The notes: generated by a model from the sequence alone, not told the origin. Shown: positions 16,463-24,945, counted from the stretch's first letter. The stretch is DNA of 64,000 nucleotides from Pseudomonas sp. TH41 (GCF_016650695.1 NZ_JAEKFH010000004.1:248001-312000); one strand, 5' to 3'. A program made the numbers and translations.

Positions 16463-18007
16463 TTACAAATCAGGATTAAATATTGGAAGTCTACGCAACT
16501 CTCTCGCTAACAAGTCTCTAGGCTCCTCTAAAAATAGCTCCACACTACGAGCAGCGCGTATCCCTACATAGAATCCAAAATCCAACATTAACGCGATATA
16601 TCGCTCGCCCGCTTTATGTGGGGTAATCCCCTCATGCAGGACATGCGCGAAGCGCAAGGCAGCAAGCTTCTGTAGCAAAGAATATCCACGGCTCGAGTGA
16701 TCAATACGCACAAGAAAAGCATTTTTTCGTTGTTCAACAATGCAGAAATTTTTGACGCGTTCTAACAAACCCCAAACTTCGCCTTTTTCCAATCCAGCAT
16801 CAAGCTCAAGATCCTTAAGCTTGCTCTCAATATTCTCAGAGGCTGCTGAGTTAATGCTTGTTATAGAAACAAATTTCTGCCTCTTCATCGCAGACTTGTG
16901 TATCGCTTGAGCAAAAAGACTCAACGCATCTCTGGGAACAGCTGCAGCTGACAAAACAAGTCTAGATACAGCGGCATCTTCAACGATATATGAGATACCA
17001 GGAAGACCGCAATACTTCACATGAGCATCCAAAATCTCTTTGATATGCTCCTTTGACTGTTCAGGAATAGTCAAATTGTAATCCAACTTCAACTCTTGAA
17101 TGTCACCCGGCGATTGTAGCCCTAAATTCGCCTCGCTATCCCACAGCCTCGTCAAGGGTTCTATCCCTGACAATTTTATATAAATATTATTATCCCGAGT
17201 CAAAGAATAAAGTGCAGCAAGCAGCCTCGGCTGCAGTGAAGCATCCAAAAGATGCAGATCGTCGAGGAAAATAGTTAGAGGCCTTTCAGTACTTGAAATT
17301 GCACCGAGAACCTTACGAATCCTAGGAACCATTCGAGCTAGCTTCTTATCCAAGCCATCTGAAACATCCTCCTCCCCCATTTTGCTTAGCGACTCTTCCA
17401 GGTCTTTGAGACCTGAACCGTTTTGACTATACTTCCCGAACTCGCTGAAAATTTCGGAAAAGACGCTACATATAGCTTGGACATCATCTCGAGAGCTATA
17501 AGTTTGCATCGCCACCCACGCCACCGGCATGGATGAATCGATCATTTTGTGCATCGCGTATGCTAGTAAACTTGACTTGCCTGCGCCACGCCGCCCATAT
17601 GCGATAAAATTTGCGTTAGTTAAAATTATCGCCTCATAGTTAGATACAGAGCGTGTGTAACGGTTAAAGAAATCTTCTTTAAACGTACTGCGCTGCACGG
17701 TCAAGCTTTGCACTAACTCACTTCGTAATATACTTATCTCTGGCATTTCGAAAACAGCAGAAGGCTTTTTCTTTCGCTCTTGCAGAACAATCTTATCCTT
17801 AAAAAGATGATCTAAGGGCAGGCTGTCATTCAAGTCATTGAGATTCGAGAAAAACATACCATTGGGCTTAGCAACTTCGAACACCAAATAGTCACCATCT
17901 GGACGCGACTTGATATGATGCGACAATCTCGTTCCGCTCATTTTCAAACTTAATTTTAAAACAACTTCCTCGACATATGGCCCCATACCTTCTTTTAGAT
18001 CACTCAT
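16463..18007 (-). CDS. AAA+/STAND-type ATPase paired with a HEPN protein
   Basis: The 514-residue protein has a Walker A at 138-146 (GRRGAGKSS), a Walker B at about 244-251 (LTIFLDDL) and a following strand IKLSGIEP that could hold sensor 1. The fold looks like the ORC/STAND group of AAA ATPases. The first 100 residues and the C-terminal 130 are unrecognised; the latter contains FLVRIDHSSRGYSLLQKLAALRFAHVL, possibly a winged-helix. Its ATG overlaps the stop of the upstream HEPN gene (ATGA), so the two are made together. HEPN nucleases coupled to P-loop sensors are common in phage defence and toxin systems. The target is unknown. Confidence 0.75.
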   Translation of the reverse strand: MSDLKEGMGPYVEEVVLKLSLKMSGTRLSHHIKSRPDGDYLVFEVAKPNGMFFSNLNDLNDSLPLDHLFKDKIVLQERKKKPSAVFEMPEISILRSELVQSLTVQRSTFKEDFFNRYTRSVSNYEAIILTNANFIAYGRRGAGKSSLLAYAMHKMIDSSMPVAWVAMQTYSSRDDVQAICSVFSEIFSEFGKYSQNGSGLKDLEESLSKMGEEDVSDGLDKKLARMVPRIRKVLGAISSTERPLTIFLDDLHLLDASLQPRLLAALYSLTRDNNIYIKLSGIEPLTRLWDSEANLGLQSPGDIQELKLDYNLTIPEQSKEHIKEILDAHVKYCGLPGISYIVEDAAVSRLVLSAAAVPRDALSLFAQAIHKSAMKRQKFVSITSINSAASENIESKLKDLELDAGLEKGEVWGLLERVKNFCIVEQRKNAFLVRIDHSSRGYSLLQKLAALRFAHVLHEGITPHKAGERYIALMLDFGFYVGIRAARSVELFLEEPRDLLARELRRLPIFNPDL

Positions 18008-18519
18008 ATCTGAACCCCATTAGCCATTAAAAATTTCTTTGCATCCGATATAAAATCAGTGACCATCGTCCTTGCTGATTCCACCGTATGCAGCAAATCT
18101 TCCTCAACCGCTGAGTGGCTGTAATCTGCCAAATTTCTGTCGTCGCGAAGGTTTTTTAGCCTGAGTTTGTAAGCCTCAAAATTTTCCAAAGTATTAGGCA
18201 GAAACTCGATCTTTGAATGATCAGACGACTCCGTTGAATACGCTCCGTCGCAACGCAATGAAACAGACCGTTTAACATTGTAAGCAGCATAATAGAGCCT
18301 AGAAATCACCTGACGCCACTCATTATTATCGACACTCATTGCAAAACTATAATGAGAGCAACCAAGAGCATACAGCGAAGCAACATTTCGATTTACTTCA
18401 TCTTCGATTTTTTGTATTTGATCAGATGAGAGTATGTACGTCAGATTTTTTATCAGTCGAATAGGATTACTTGACGCCAAAAGAACATGCGGTTCCACAA
18501 GACCTTTGTGAGATGCCAT
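18004..18519 (-). CDS. HEPN-domain protein, candidate RNase effector
   Basis: The 171-residue, mostly helical protein carries an R-x6-H motif, Arg128 to His135, in LRDDRNLADYSHS. That motif with its ADY flank is typical of HEPN domains, and R-x4-6-H is the RNase active site in many of them. Upstream, VISRLYYAAYNVKRS fits a HEPN helix. The start is fixed by AGGGAGTGGT before ATG 18519. It is the first gene of a two-gene operon with the ATPase. It could be an abortive-infection nuclease gated by the ATPase. A non-catalytic HEPN adaptor is also possible. Confidence 0.68.
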   Translation of the reverse strand: MASHKGLVEPHVLLASSNPIRLIKNLTYILSSDQIQKIEDEVNRNVASLYALGCSHYSFAMSVDNNEWRQVISRLYYAAYNVKRSVSLRCDGAYSTESSDHSKIEFLPNTLENFEAYKLRLKNLRDDRNLADYSHSAVEEDLLHTVESARTMVTDFISDAKKFLMANGVQI

Positions 18520-19286
18520 ACCACTCCCTTTCTATAAGATAAACTTTTCCAGATAAGCCCCACGCTCTCAAAGGAGTTACATGTACGCAAAACTTAGAAC
18601 GAAAACTTAATCTTGCCCACCATACAATTACTCTTTGCAAGCAACATATTTTCCACATCCTAAAGAATAGCCCCCGGCTACACAATTTTTTTCTACCGAA
18701 TAACCGAAAAAATGCCTGCGCATCCGCTTGCACAAATATGATGAGGTAACAGCGCTCTGTAACTTCTGAATCGCCAAAATACCTGTAGACAGCTTTTTAG
18801 CGATTGATTATGGCCGATTCCCATCTTGTATGAAGGGCGGTTTTGGGTCCAGGCTGCGTAAAAACGCAGGCACCGCGCTGAAGTCTGCGTTGCTACGTAA
18901 ATCTGCCAGTGCTTGATTAATTTGAGCAGACCTAAAATTTGCGTAGGAACGCAATTTTCGTTCTGGTTCTGACCGTAAAATCTGCTCTAACACGTTTTCA
19001 CACAGCCTAGGTCGATTGCAGCCGGTCGTCACTACGGCGTGCGCTGCTCGAGCCCGTGCGGAACGCCACCACTGAAACAGATCGCATGCGCCCTAGGCGA
19101 AGTCATAACGGAGATGGTCAGGGAAGGGAGGGGACCCGACTACGTGCTGTCAAAACGGCCTAAAGGGGCTTATGGGTCCCCCTTTTCATGGGCATAGCCC
19201 GATTTAAAAAAATTGGAACCACAAATTTCCCGGATCCTTAAATTTTGCTGATGAATTTTACGTACAACCCCTACGTACAATGCAAA
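18520..19286. other. Gene-poor right part of the element
   Basis: It holds the promoter of the HEPN/ATPase operon and the second copy of the internal repeat (19148). A 74-codon minus frame at 18808-19032 lacks a ribosome site and recognisable motifs, so I do not call it. Nothing else was recognised. Confidence 0.45.
19148..19175 (+). repeat. Element internal repeat, copy 2
   Basis: Partner of the repeat at 13411 in the same orientation, 5.7 kb apart and about 830 bases from the right end. It sits between GGGACCC and GGGTCCC words that can pair. It could be a recombination, replication or packaging site. Confidence 0.5.
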
Positions 19287-19317
19287 AACAAAAAAACGCA
19301 GACCTTAATCTGCGGTG
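19287..19317 (-). terminator. Rho-independent terminator of the element miaE
   Basis: On the minus strand CGCAGA (stem), TTAAGG (loop) and TCTGCG (stem) are followed by seven T. It lies about 40 bases after the miaE stop codon and marks the end of that transcript. Confidence 0.85.
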
Positions 19318-19355
19318 CTTTCATTTGCATGGTGGAGAGAATGTTAGAACCCACG

Positions 19356-19961
19356 TCACGCCAGTGTCGGGACACCACTATGGAATCTGAATTCGCTATC
19401 CGGGCTGTCAATCAAACCAGCCTCAACCGCCCTCACCTTCTCGATCACTCGATCCACATCCGTCGCATCACCATACTGATATGCAAGCTTCAGATAGCCC
19501 TGAAAGTGCCGTGCTTCGCTTTTCAGCAACCCGTAGTAAAACCGCCCCAATTCCTCATCCAAATGCGGCACAAGCGCTTCAAAACGCTCACAGCTACGCG
19601 CCTCGATGATAGCCCCTACCACCAACGTATCAACGAGCTTCACTGGTTCGTGACTTCGTACAACCGCTCGCAGCCCAGAGGCATATCGACTTGCTGACAG
19701 CGGACGCCATTCCACCTTACGCTTTTTCATCAGCCGCAAGACCTGCTCGTGATGCACAAGCTCTTCACGGGCCAGCCGAGACATCATGATCACCAGATCA
19801 GAATACGCACCGTACTTGGCGATCATGCTCAGCGCAGTGCTAGCGGCCTTGAATTCACAATTCTTGTGATCAATCAGCATCACGTCTTGATGACTCAGAG
19901 CCGCTTCAACCCATGCATCGGGGGTCCGGCACCCTAGGAAATCATGGACTTCAGGCAGCAT
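19356..19961 (-). CDS. miaE: tRNA-(ms2io6A)-hydroxylase carried by the element (replacement copy)
   Basis: This is a complete 201-residue MiaE, the usual pseudomonad length. It hydroxylates the 2-methylthio-N6-isopentenyladenosine at position 37 of tRNAs. Diiron ligands are expected in LAREELVHHEQV, EARSCERFEAL and LKSEARHFQGYL. Both ends of the protein are present, including the 36 residues missing from the left host fragment, so the element brings the whole gene. It is about 80% identical to the host fragment by eye and uses different codons. Its ATG lies 11 bases before the end of the truncated host frame, so host transcription and translation can feed it. A terminator follows. Confidence 0.94.
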   Translation of the reverse strand: MLPEVHDFLGCRTPDAWVEAALSHQDVMLIDHKNCEFKAASTALSMIAKYGAYSDLVIMMSRLAREELVHHEQVLRLMKKRKVEWRPLSASRYASGLRAVVRSHEPVKLVDTLVVGAIIEARSCERFEALVPHLDEELGRFYYGLLKSEARHFQGYLKLAYQYGDATDVDRVIEKVRAVEAGLIDSPDSEFRFHSGVPTLA

Positions 19962-20112
19962 GGATATTTCTCACAATTCGTAGTTGCATTGCCGACTTCT
20001 TCTCGCAGTTCTTGTGGTCGATCAGCAGGGTTTCCTGATCAGCCAGCGCGGCCTGGACCCAGCCGTCGGGAGTACGGCAGCCGAGGAACTCGTGAATTTC
20101 GGGAAGGATCAT
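19951..20112 (-). pseudogene. miaE: Host miaE, 5' part, now a 53-codon frame overlapping the element miaE start
   Basis: From ATG 20112 the host frame encodes MILPEIHEFLGCRTPDGWVQ and continues to HKNCE. It crosses the junction at 20003-20004, reads 16 element codons and stops at TGA 19951-19953. The element miaE ATG (19959-19961) lies inside its last codons. The host part matches the element protein's first 36 residues position by position apart from one extra residue after Met1. It probably acts as a leader peptide. Confidence 0.9.
19976..20004. other. Right attachment junction (att half-site)
   Basis: Reading from the TC core (20003-20004) into the element there are ten spacer bases, then ATTCGTAGTTGCATTGC (19976-19992). 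This is the inverse of the 17-base arm at the left end with two mismatches. The two arms plus spacers make a 56-base attP centred on the core. Confidence 0.85.
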
Positions 20113-20150
20113 GGGGCTCACGGATAAAAGGTTCAAAACGAAGGGCGCCG

Positions 20151-20156
20151 ATTATA
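20151..20156 (-). promoter_or_regulatory. -10 box of the host miaE promoter
   Basis: A perfect TATAAT on the minus strand, 39 bases upstream of the host miaE ATG. The -35 is weak (near CTGGTG, 17 bases upstream). It would transcribe the leader frame and then the element miaE. Confidence 0.5.
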
Positions 20157-20272
20157 CCGGCCTGCCCGCAGACCACCAGTCGCCAACCGTTGATATGCAT
20201 CAAGTCCCGAATGCCCGACCAGCAACTATAGTTGTCCCACGCAGTATTTTTTACTTCCTGGAGATCCCGATC

Positions 20273-21136
20273 ATGCAAGCCATTCGCAGCATTCTGGTGG
20301 TCATCGAACCCGAACACTCGGAAAGCCTGGCGCTTAAGCGCGCCAAATTGATTGCCGGCGTGACCCAGGCCCATTTGCACCTGCTGGTCTGCGACCGCAA
20401 ACATGACCATAGCGCCATGCTGGGCGTGCTCAAGGCCGCCCTGCTGGAGGACGGCTACAGCATTACCACCGAGCAGGCCTGGAATGAAAGCCTGCATGAA
20501 ACCATTGTCGATGTGCAGCAGGCGGAAGGTTGCGGGCTGGTGGTCAAACAGCATTACCCGGACAGTCCGTTGAAGAAGGCCCTATTGACCCCGGCTGACT
20601 GGAAACTGCTGCGTTACTGCCCGACGCCGGTGTTGCTGGTCAAAACCTCAAAACCCTGGACCGGCGGGGTCATTCTGGCGGCCATCGACGTCGGCAATAC
20701 CGATGGCGAACACCGCCACCTGCATAACACCATCGTCGACTACGGTTTCGACATCGCCAGCCTGGCCAAGGCCCAGTTGCATGTCATCAGCGCCCACCCG
20801 TCACCCATGCTGTCATCGCCCGACCCGACGTTGCAACTCAGCGAAACCATTGAGGCGAGCTATCGCGAGCAGTGCAAGGCGTTCCAGGCCGAGTTCGAAA
20901 TCGACGATGACCACCTGCACATCGAGGAAGGTCCGGCGGATGTGTTGATTCCGTTCATGGTGCACAAACTGCAGGCGGCGGTGACCGTGATCGGCACCGT
21001 GGCGCGAACCGGGTTGTCGGGGGCTTTGATCGGCAATACGGCGGAGGTGGTGCTGGATTCGGTGGAGAGCGATGTCCTGGTGCTGAAACCGGAGGAGATC
21101 GCGGATCATCTGGAGGAAGTTGTGACCCGGCATTAA
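20273..21136 (+). CDS. Tandem universal stress protein
   Basis: The 287-residue protein has two Usp domains. The first starts IRSILVVIEPEHSESLALKRAKLIA. The second starts GGVILAAIDVGNTD and ends with VTVIGTVARTGLSGALIGNTAEVVLDSVESDVLVLKP, which has the G-x2-G-x9-G-(S/T/N) nucleotide-binding pattern. Double-domain Usp proteins such as UspE help survival under oxidative or oxygen stress. The start is ATG 20273, behind CTGGAGATCC. The gene is divergent from miaE, whose promoter lies about 110 bases away, and is followed by a REP pair. Confidence 0.9.
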   Translation: MQAIRSILVVIEPEHSESLALKRAKLIAGVTQAHLHLLVCDRKHDHSAMLGVLKAALLEDGYSITTEQAWNESLHETIVDVQQAEGCGLVVKQHYPDSPLKKALLTPADWKLLRYCPTPVLLVKTSKPWTGGVILAAIDVGNTDGEHRHLHNTIVDYGFDIASLAKAQLHVISAHPSPMLSSPDPTLQLSETIEASYREQCKAFQAEFEIDDDHLHIEEGPADVLIPFMVHKLQAAVTVIGTVARTGLSGALIGNTAEVVLDSVESDVLVLKPEEIADHLEEVVTRH

Positions 21137-21211
21137 AAGATCGCAGGCTTCGCCAGCTCCTACAGGGTGCACGCAATCCCATGTAGGAGCTGCCGAAGGC
21201 TGCGATCTTTT
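21135..21211. repeat. REP inverted pair
   Basis: AAAAGATCGCAGGCTTCGCC and the inverse arm ending GCTGCGATCTTTT, between convergent genes. Same type as the outer arms at 2813 and 26717. Confidence 0.88.
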
Positions 21212-21222
21212 GACCTTAACAA

Positions 21223-21693
21223 TCAACCGCCAAAGGCGTCCTTGAGGAACCCGGGTGCGATGTACCGCTGGTAATGCGCCTCGGAGAGCAAAAAGAACTC
21301 CCGATCAATGGCATCCCGCAATTCCGGCAAATTCCATTCGCGAAACTCCGGCATCAGCACCATCCCGTAGGCTTCCAGGTTGTTAATGACCCGGGCACCC
21401 CGGGCGATCAGCTGATAAGCCCAGCAATATTCCGACTGATGCGGCACAAAGCGAATCTTGCGCTGCTCCAGCTGCATGCGCAGACGCTGAGGATCAAAAA
21501 TTTCCAGCTTGCTGGCCATTACCTGCGATAACAGCTGCTCCAGACGCAGCCACACCGCACGCTTCTCTTCCTCGTTGTAACCATTCCAGTTGATCACTTC
21601 ATGGTGGAAACGCTTGCAGCCACGGCACACCAGATCACCGTAAACAGTGGAGCAGAGGCCGACGCAAGGGGTCTTGATGGTCTGATTGGGCAT
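21223..21693 (-). CDS. DUF1289-domain protein
   Basis: The 156-residue protein starts with PCVGLCSTVYGDLVCRGCKRFHHEVINW, the four-Cys DUF1289 module (C-x3-C, C-x2-C), probably a metal site. A longer C-terminal extension follows (RFVPHQSEYCWAYQLIARGARVI), typical of the pseudomonad form. No reaction is known for the family. The start at 21693 (MPNQTIK) is preferred because the preceding five codons are not part of the domain. It faces the stress protein gene with a REP pair in between. Confidence 0.85.
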   Translation of the reverse strand: MPNQTIKTPCVGLCSTVYGDLVCRGCKRFHHEVINWNGYNEEEKRAVWLRLEQLLSQVMASKLEIFDPQRLRMQLEQRKIRFVPHQSEYCWAYQLIARGARVINNLEAYGMVLMPEFREWNLPELRDAIDREFFLLSEAHYQRYIAPGFLKDAFGG

Positions 21694-22100
21694 AGGTAAG
21701 GAAAACACGGGAAAGCAGAACAGATCGGCATGTTAGCCCTTTGTCTAACATTCATCACCCCTCAAAATTCAGGGCCTAACTTACCTTTAATTTTTTTTTG
21801 CCGTAGAATCAGCCAGCCTTTTAAGGCGCCAATGTCCGTTAGAAGCTGTTTTCAAAGCGTCACGAGCACAGTCGTTCCTTCAGAGCGGTGTTGGCGAAGG
21901 GTTTTTCCAGCGGGGAAAAGCCCAACGCCAACCCTCATCAGCTCCCGTTCTGCAGGCGTAAAACTTTGAAAGCAGCTTCTGTAAGGAATTGTCGGTAATT
22001 CTGGCTAAGTGGCCCACAACGCCACGCAGCGCATGAGTACGGCAATTTCGGGATGAGCGTCCCGGACACCCATTTGGGACCACTGATGAGGGTAATAACT

Positions 22101-24701
22101 GTGCTTGAAGCCTACCGCAAACATATCGAAGAGCGCGCAGCACTGGGTATCGTTCCCCAGCCGCTTAACGCCGAACAAACTGCAGGCCTGGTCGAGCTGC
22201 TGAAGAATCCTCCGGCTGGCGAAGAAGCTTTCCTCGTTGACCTGATCACCAATCGCGTTCCGCCAGGCGTGGACGAAGCAGCCTATGTAAAGGCCGGCTT
22301 CCTGTCTGCCCTCGCGAAAGGCGAAGCCAAATCCCCTCTGATCGACAAGAAACGCGCTGTTGAACTGCTCGGCACCATGCAGGGCGGCTACAACATCGTG
22401 ACCCTGGTTAACCTGCTGGACGACGCCGAACTGGCGCCAGTGGCTGCCAAAGAACTCAAGCACACCCTGCTGATGTTCGACGCCTTCCACGACGTTGCGG
22501 AACGAGCCAAGAACGGTAACGTTCACGCTAAAGGCGTGCTGCAATCCTGGGCTGATGGCGAGTGGTTCAAAAACCGCCCTGTGCTGGCCGACAAGATCAG
22601 CCTGCGCGTGTTCAAGGTCACCGGCGAAACCAACACCGATGACCTGTCCCCTGCCCCGGACGCCTGGTCCCGCCCAGACATTCCGCTGCATGCCCTGGCC
22701 ATGCTGAAAATGGCTCGCGACGGCATCGTGCCGGACGTGCAAGGCTCCATCGGTCCGATGAAGCAGATCGAAGAAATGCGCAACAGCGGCTTCCCGATCG
22801 CCTACGTCGGTGACGTGGTCGGTACCGGTTCGTCGCGTAAATCGGCCACCAACTCGGTGCTGTGGTTCTTCGGCGACGACGTGCCTTTCGTGCCGAACAA
22901 GCGTGCCGGCGGCTTCTGCTTCGGCAGCAAGATCGCTCCGATCTTCTACAACACCATGGAAGATGCCGGCGCACTGCCAATCGAATTTGATGTGACCAAC
23001 ATCAACATGGGCGACGTGATCGACCTGTACCCGCACGCTGGCAAAGTCTGCAAGCACGGTACCGACGAAGTCATCACTACCTTCGAAATGAAGACCCCTG
23101 TGCTATTGGACGAAGTCCGTGCCGGCGGTCGTATCCCGCTGATCATCGGCCGTGGCCTGACCGATAAGGCTCGCGCCGAACTGGGTCTGCCAGCGTTCGA
23201 CCTGTTCAAAAAACCGGATGCCCCGATCGAAAGCACCAAGGGCTTCACCCTGGCGCAGAAAATGGTCGGTAAGGCGTGCGGCGTAGCCGGTGTGCGTCCA
23301 GGCACCTACTGCGAACCGAAGATGACCACCGTCGGTTCCCAGGACACCACTGGTCCGATGACCCGTGACGAACTGAAAGACCTGGCGTGCCTGGGCTTCT
23401 CCGCTGATCTGGTCATGCAGTCCTTCTGCCACACCGCGGCTTACCCTAAGCCGATCGACGTGACCACCCACCACACCCTGCCAGACTTCATCATGACCCG
23501 CGGCGGCGTTTCCCTGCGTCCGGGCGACGGCATCATCCACAGCTGGCTGAACCGCATGCTGCTGCCGGACACCGTCGGTACTGGTGGTGACTCCCACACC
23601 CGTTTCCCGATGGGCATTTCGTTCCCGGCCGGTTCCGGTCTGGTTGCGTTCGCTGCAGCCACCGGCGTCATGCCGCTGGACATGCCGGAATCGATCCTGG
23701 TGCGCTTCAAAGGCAAAATGCAACCGGGCGTCACCCTGCGCGACCTGGTTCACGCCATTCCTTACTTCGCGATTCAGGCTGGCCTGTTGACCGTCGAGAA
23801 GAAAGGCAAGAAGAACGCCTTCTCCGGCCGCATCCTGGAAATCGAAGGCCTGGACAACCTGAGCATCGAACAGGCTTTCGAGCTGTCCGACGCCTCGGCC
23901 GAACGTTCGGCTGCCGGTTGCACCATCAAGCTGTCGAAAGAGTCGATCACCGAGTACCTGAGCTCCAACATCACCCTGCTGCGCTGGATGATCGGCGAAG
24001 GCTACGGCGATGTGCGCACCCTGGAACGTCGTGCTCAAGCGATGGAAGCCTGGATCGCCAATCCTGAGTTGATGGTGGCCGATGCTGACGCCGAATACGC
24101 TGAAATCATCGAAATCGACCTGGCCGACATCAAAGAGCCTGTGCTCTGCGCGCCAAACGATCCGGACGACGCCCGTCTGCTCTCCAGCGTTGCTGGCGAG
24201 AAGATCGACGAAGTGTTCATCGGTTCGTGCATGACCAACATCGGTCACTTCCGCGCGGCCGGCAAGTTGCTGGAACAGGTCAAGGGTCAGCTTCCAACCC
24301 GTCTGTGGCTGTCGCCGCCGACCAAGATGGATGCTCACCAGTTGACCGAAGAAGGCTACTACGGCATCTACGGCAAGGCTGGCGCACGCATGGAAATGCC
24401 AGGCTGCTCGCTGTGCATGGGTAACCAGGCCCGTGTAGAGCCGAACTCCACCGTGGTGTCGACGTCGACCCGTAACTTCCCGAACCGTCTGGGTGACGGC
24501 GCGAACGTCTACCTGGCTTCGGCCGAGCTGGCGTCTGTTGCTTCCATCCTGGGTCGCCTGCCGACCGTCGAGGAGTACATGGAGTACGCTGGCAAGATCG
24601 ACAGCATGGCGGCCGATGTTTACCGCTACCTGTCCTTCGACCAGATCGCCGAGTTCCGTGAAGCCGCTGCGAACGCCAACATTCCGGTCGTTCAAGCCTA
24701 A
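22101..24701 (+). CDS. acnB: Aconitate hydratase B / 2-methylisocitrate dehydratase
   Basis: The 866-residue protein has AcnB architecture: an N-terminal HEAT-like domain, then a swivel domain, then the catalytic domains. Cluster ligands are in GSCMTN and MPGCSLCMGN (three Cys for the 4Fe-4S). GDSHTRFPMG carries substrate-binding residues. It interconverts citrate and isocitrate and can dehydrate 2-methylisocitrate. The start is GTG 22101 (ahead of LEAYRKHIEERAALGI), with GAGGG about ten bases upstream; this gives the standard length (E. coli 865). It is a single-gene unit with a strong terminator. Confidence 0.97.
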   Translation: MLEAYRKHIEERAALGIVPQPLNAEQTAGLVELLKNPPAGEEAFLVDLITNRVPPGVDEAAYVKAGFLSALAKGEAKSPLIDKKRAVELLGTMQGGYNIVTLVNLLDDAELAPVAAKELKHTLLMFDAFHDVAERAKNGNVHAKGVLQSWADGEWFKNRPVLADKISLRVFKVTGETNTDDLSPAPDAWSRPDIPLHALAMLKMARDGIVPDVQGSIGPMKQIEEMRNSGFPIAYVGDVVGTGSSRKSATNSVLWFFGDDVPFVPNKRAGGFCFGSKIAPIFYNTMEDAGALPIEFDVTNINMGDVIDLYPHAGKVCKHGTDEVITTFEMKTPVLLDEVRAGGRIPLIIGRGLTDKARAELGLPAFDLFKKPDAPIESTKGFTLAQKMVGKACGVAGVRPGTYCEPKMTTVGSQDTTGPMTRDELKDLACLGFSADLVMQSFCHTAAYPKPIDVTTHHTLPDFIMTRGGVSLRPGDGIIHSWLNRMLLPDTVGTGGDSHTRFPMGISFPAGSGLVAFAAATGVMPLDMPESILVRFKGKMQPGVTLRDLVHAIPYFAIQAGLLTVEKKGKKNAFSGRILEIEGLDNLSIEQAFELSDASAERSAAGCTIKLSKESITEYLSSNITLLRWMIGEGYGDVRTLERRAQAMEAWIANPELMVADADAEYAEIIEIDLADIKEPVLCAPNDPDDARLLSSVAGEKIDEVFIGSCMTNIGHFRAAGKLLEQVKGQLPTRLWLSPPTKMDAHQLTEEGYYGIYGKAGARMEMPGCSLCMGNQARVEPNSTVVSTSTRNFPNRLGDGANVYLASAELASVASILGRLPTVEEYMEYAGKIDSMAADVYRYLSFDQIAEFREAAANANIPVVQA

Positions 24702-24715
24702 CGTTACAACGCGAT

Positions 24716-24755
24716 AAAAAACGCCGCCCCTTTTACGAGGGGCGGCGTTTTTTTA
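24716..24755 (+). terminator. Strong Rho-independent terminator of acnB
   Basis: AAACGCCGCCCC (24718-24730) pairs with GGGGCGGCGTTT, and T residues run on to 24754. It is nearly symmetric, with A residues on the left, so it may stop transcription in both directions. Confidence 0.95.
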
Positions 24756-24843
24756 TGCCTGCATGTTGTGCACCGCACAACCTGTGGGAGATTCTATGTT
24801 GCAGGGGAACCCTCAACATAGAATCTTGTATGTGGACTGGAAG

Positions 24844-24943
24844 TGTAGGAGCGAGCTTGCTCGCGATGGACTTGAGAGCAACGCGTTTATTCAGGAAGAA
24901 CGCGTTATCGTTAACGTCCTTCGCGAGCAAGCTCGCTCCCACA
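24844..24943. repeat. REP inverted pair
   Basis: Arms of the TGTAGGAGCGAGCTTGCTCG type at 24844-24869 and about 24918-24943. It lies between convergent acnB and sulP genes. Confidence 0.9.
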
Positions 24944-24945
24944 GG

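Larger units (their letters stand above)
10221..20004. mobile_element. Integrative element of about 9.8 kb inserted in miaE by a large serine recombinase
   Basis: Host miaE is split exactly here: residues 1-36 lie to the right (20005-20112) and the rest to the left (9692-10222). Joining the host flanks restores an intact reading frame, with GA as the shared dinucleotide (TC at 10221-10222 and 20003-20004 on the plus strand). The element is AT-richer than its surroundings. It carries a large serine recombinase, a HUH-motif protein, a TolA-C secreted protein, a small secreted protein, a resolvase, a HEPN/ATPase pair and a replacement miaE. It has no conjugation, capsid or tail genes, so it needs outside help to move between cells or is a satellite. 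Confidence 0.93.

Noticed and set aside
18808..19032. 74-codon minus frame in the element
   Set aside because: No ribosome site or motif, and its codons do not look selected. Left as non-coding.
9692..19961. Two functional miaE paralogues from tandem duplication
   Set aside because: The left copy lacks its first 36 codons, which lie on the far side of the element. The split with a common GA core shows insertion, not duplication.
10221..20004. Complete prophage or conjugative element
   Set aside because: No capsid, tail, lysis, relaxase-plus-secretion or other transfer genes were seen. The only replication-like gene is a short HUH-motif protein.
22005..24695. Long open frames opposite acnB (350 and 530 codons)
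   Set aside because: They are antisense shadows of a high-GC gene with third-position bias. acnB on the plus strand has every family motif.
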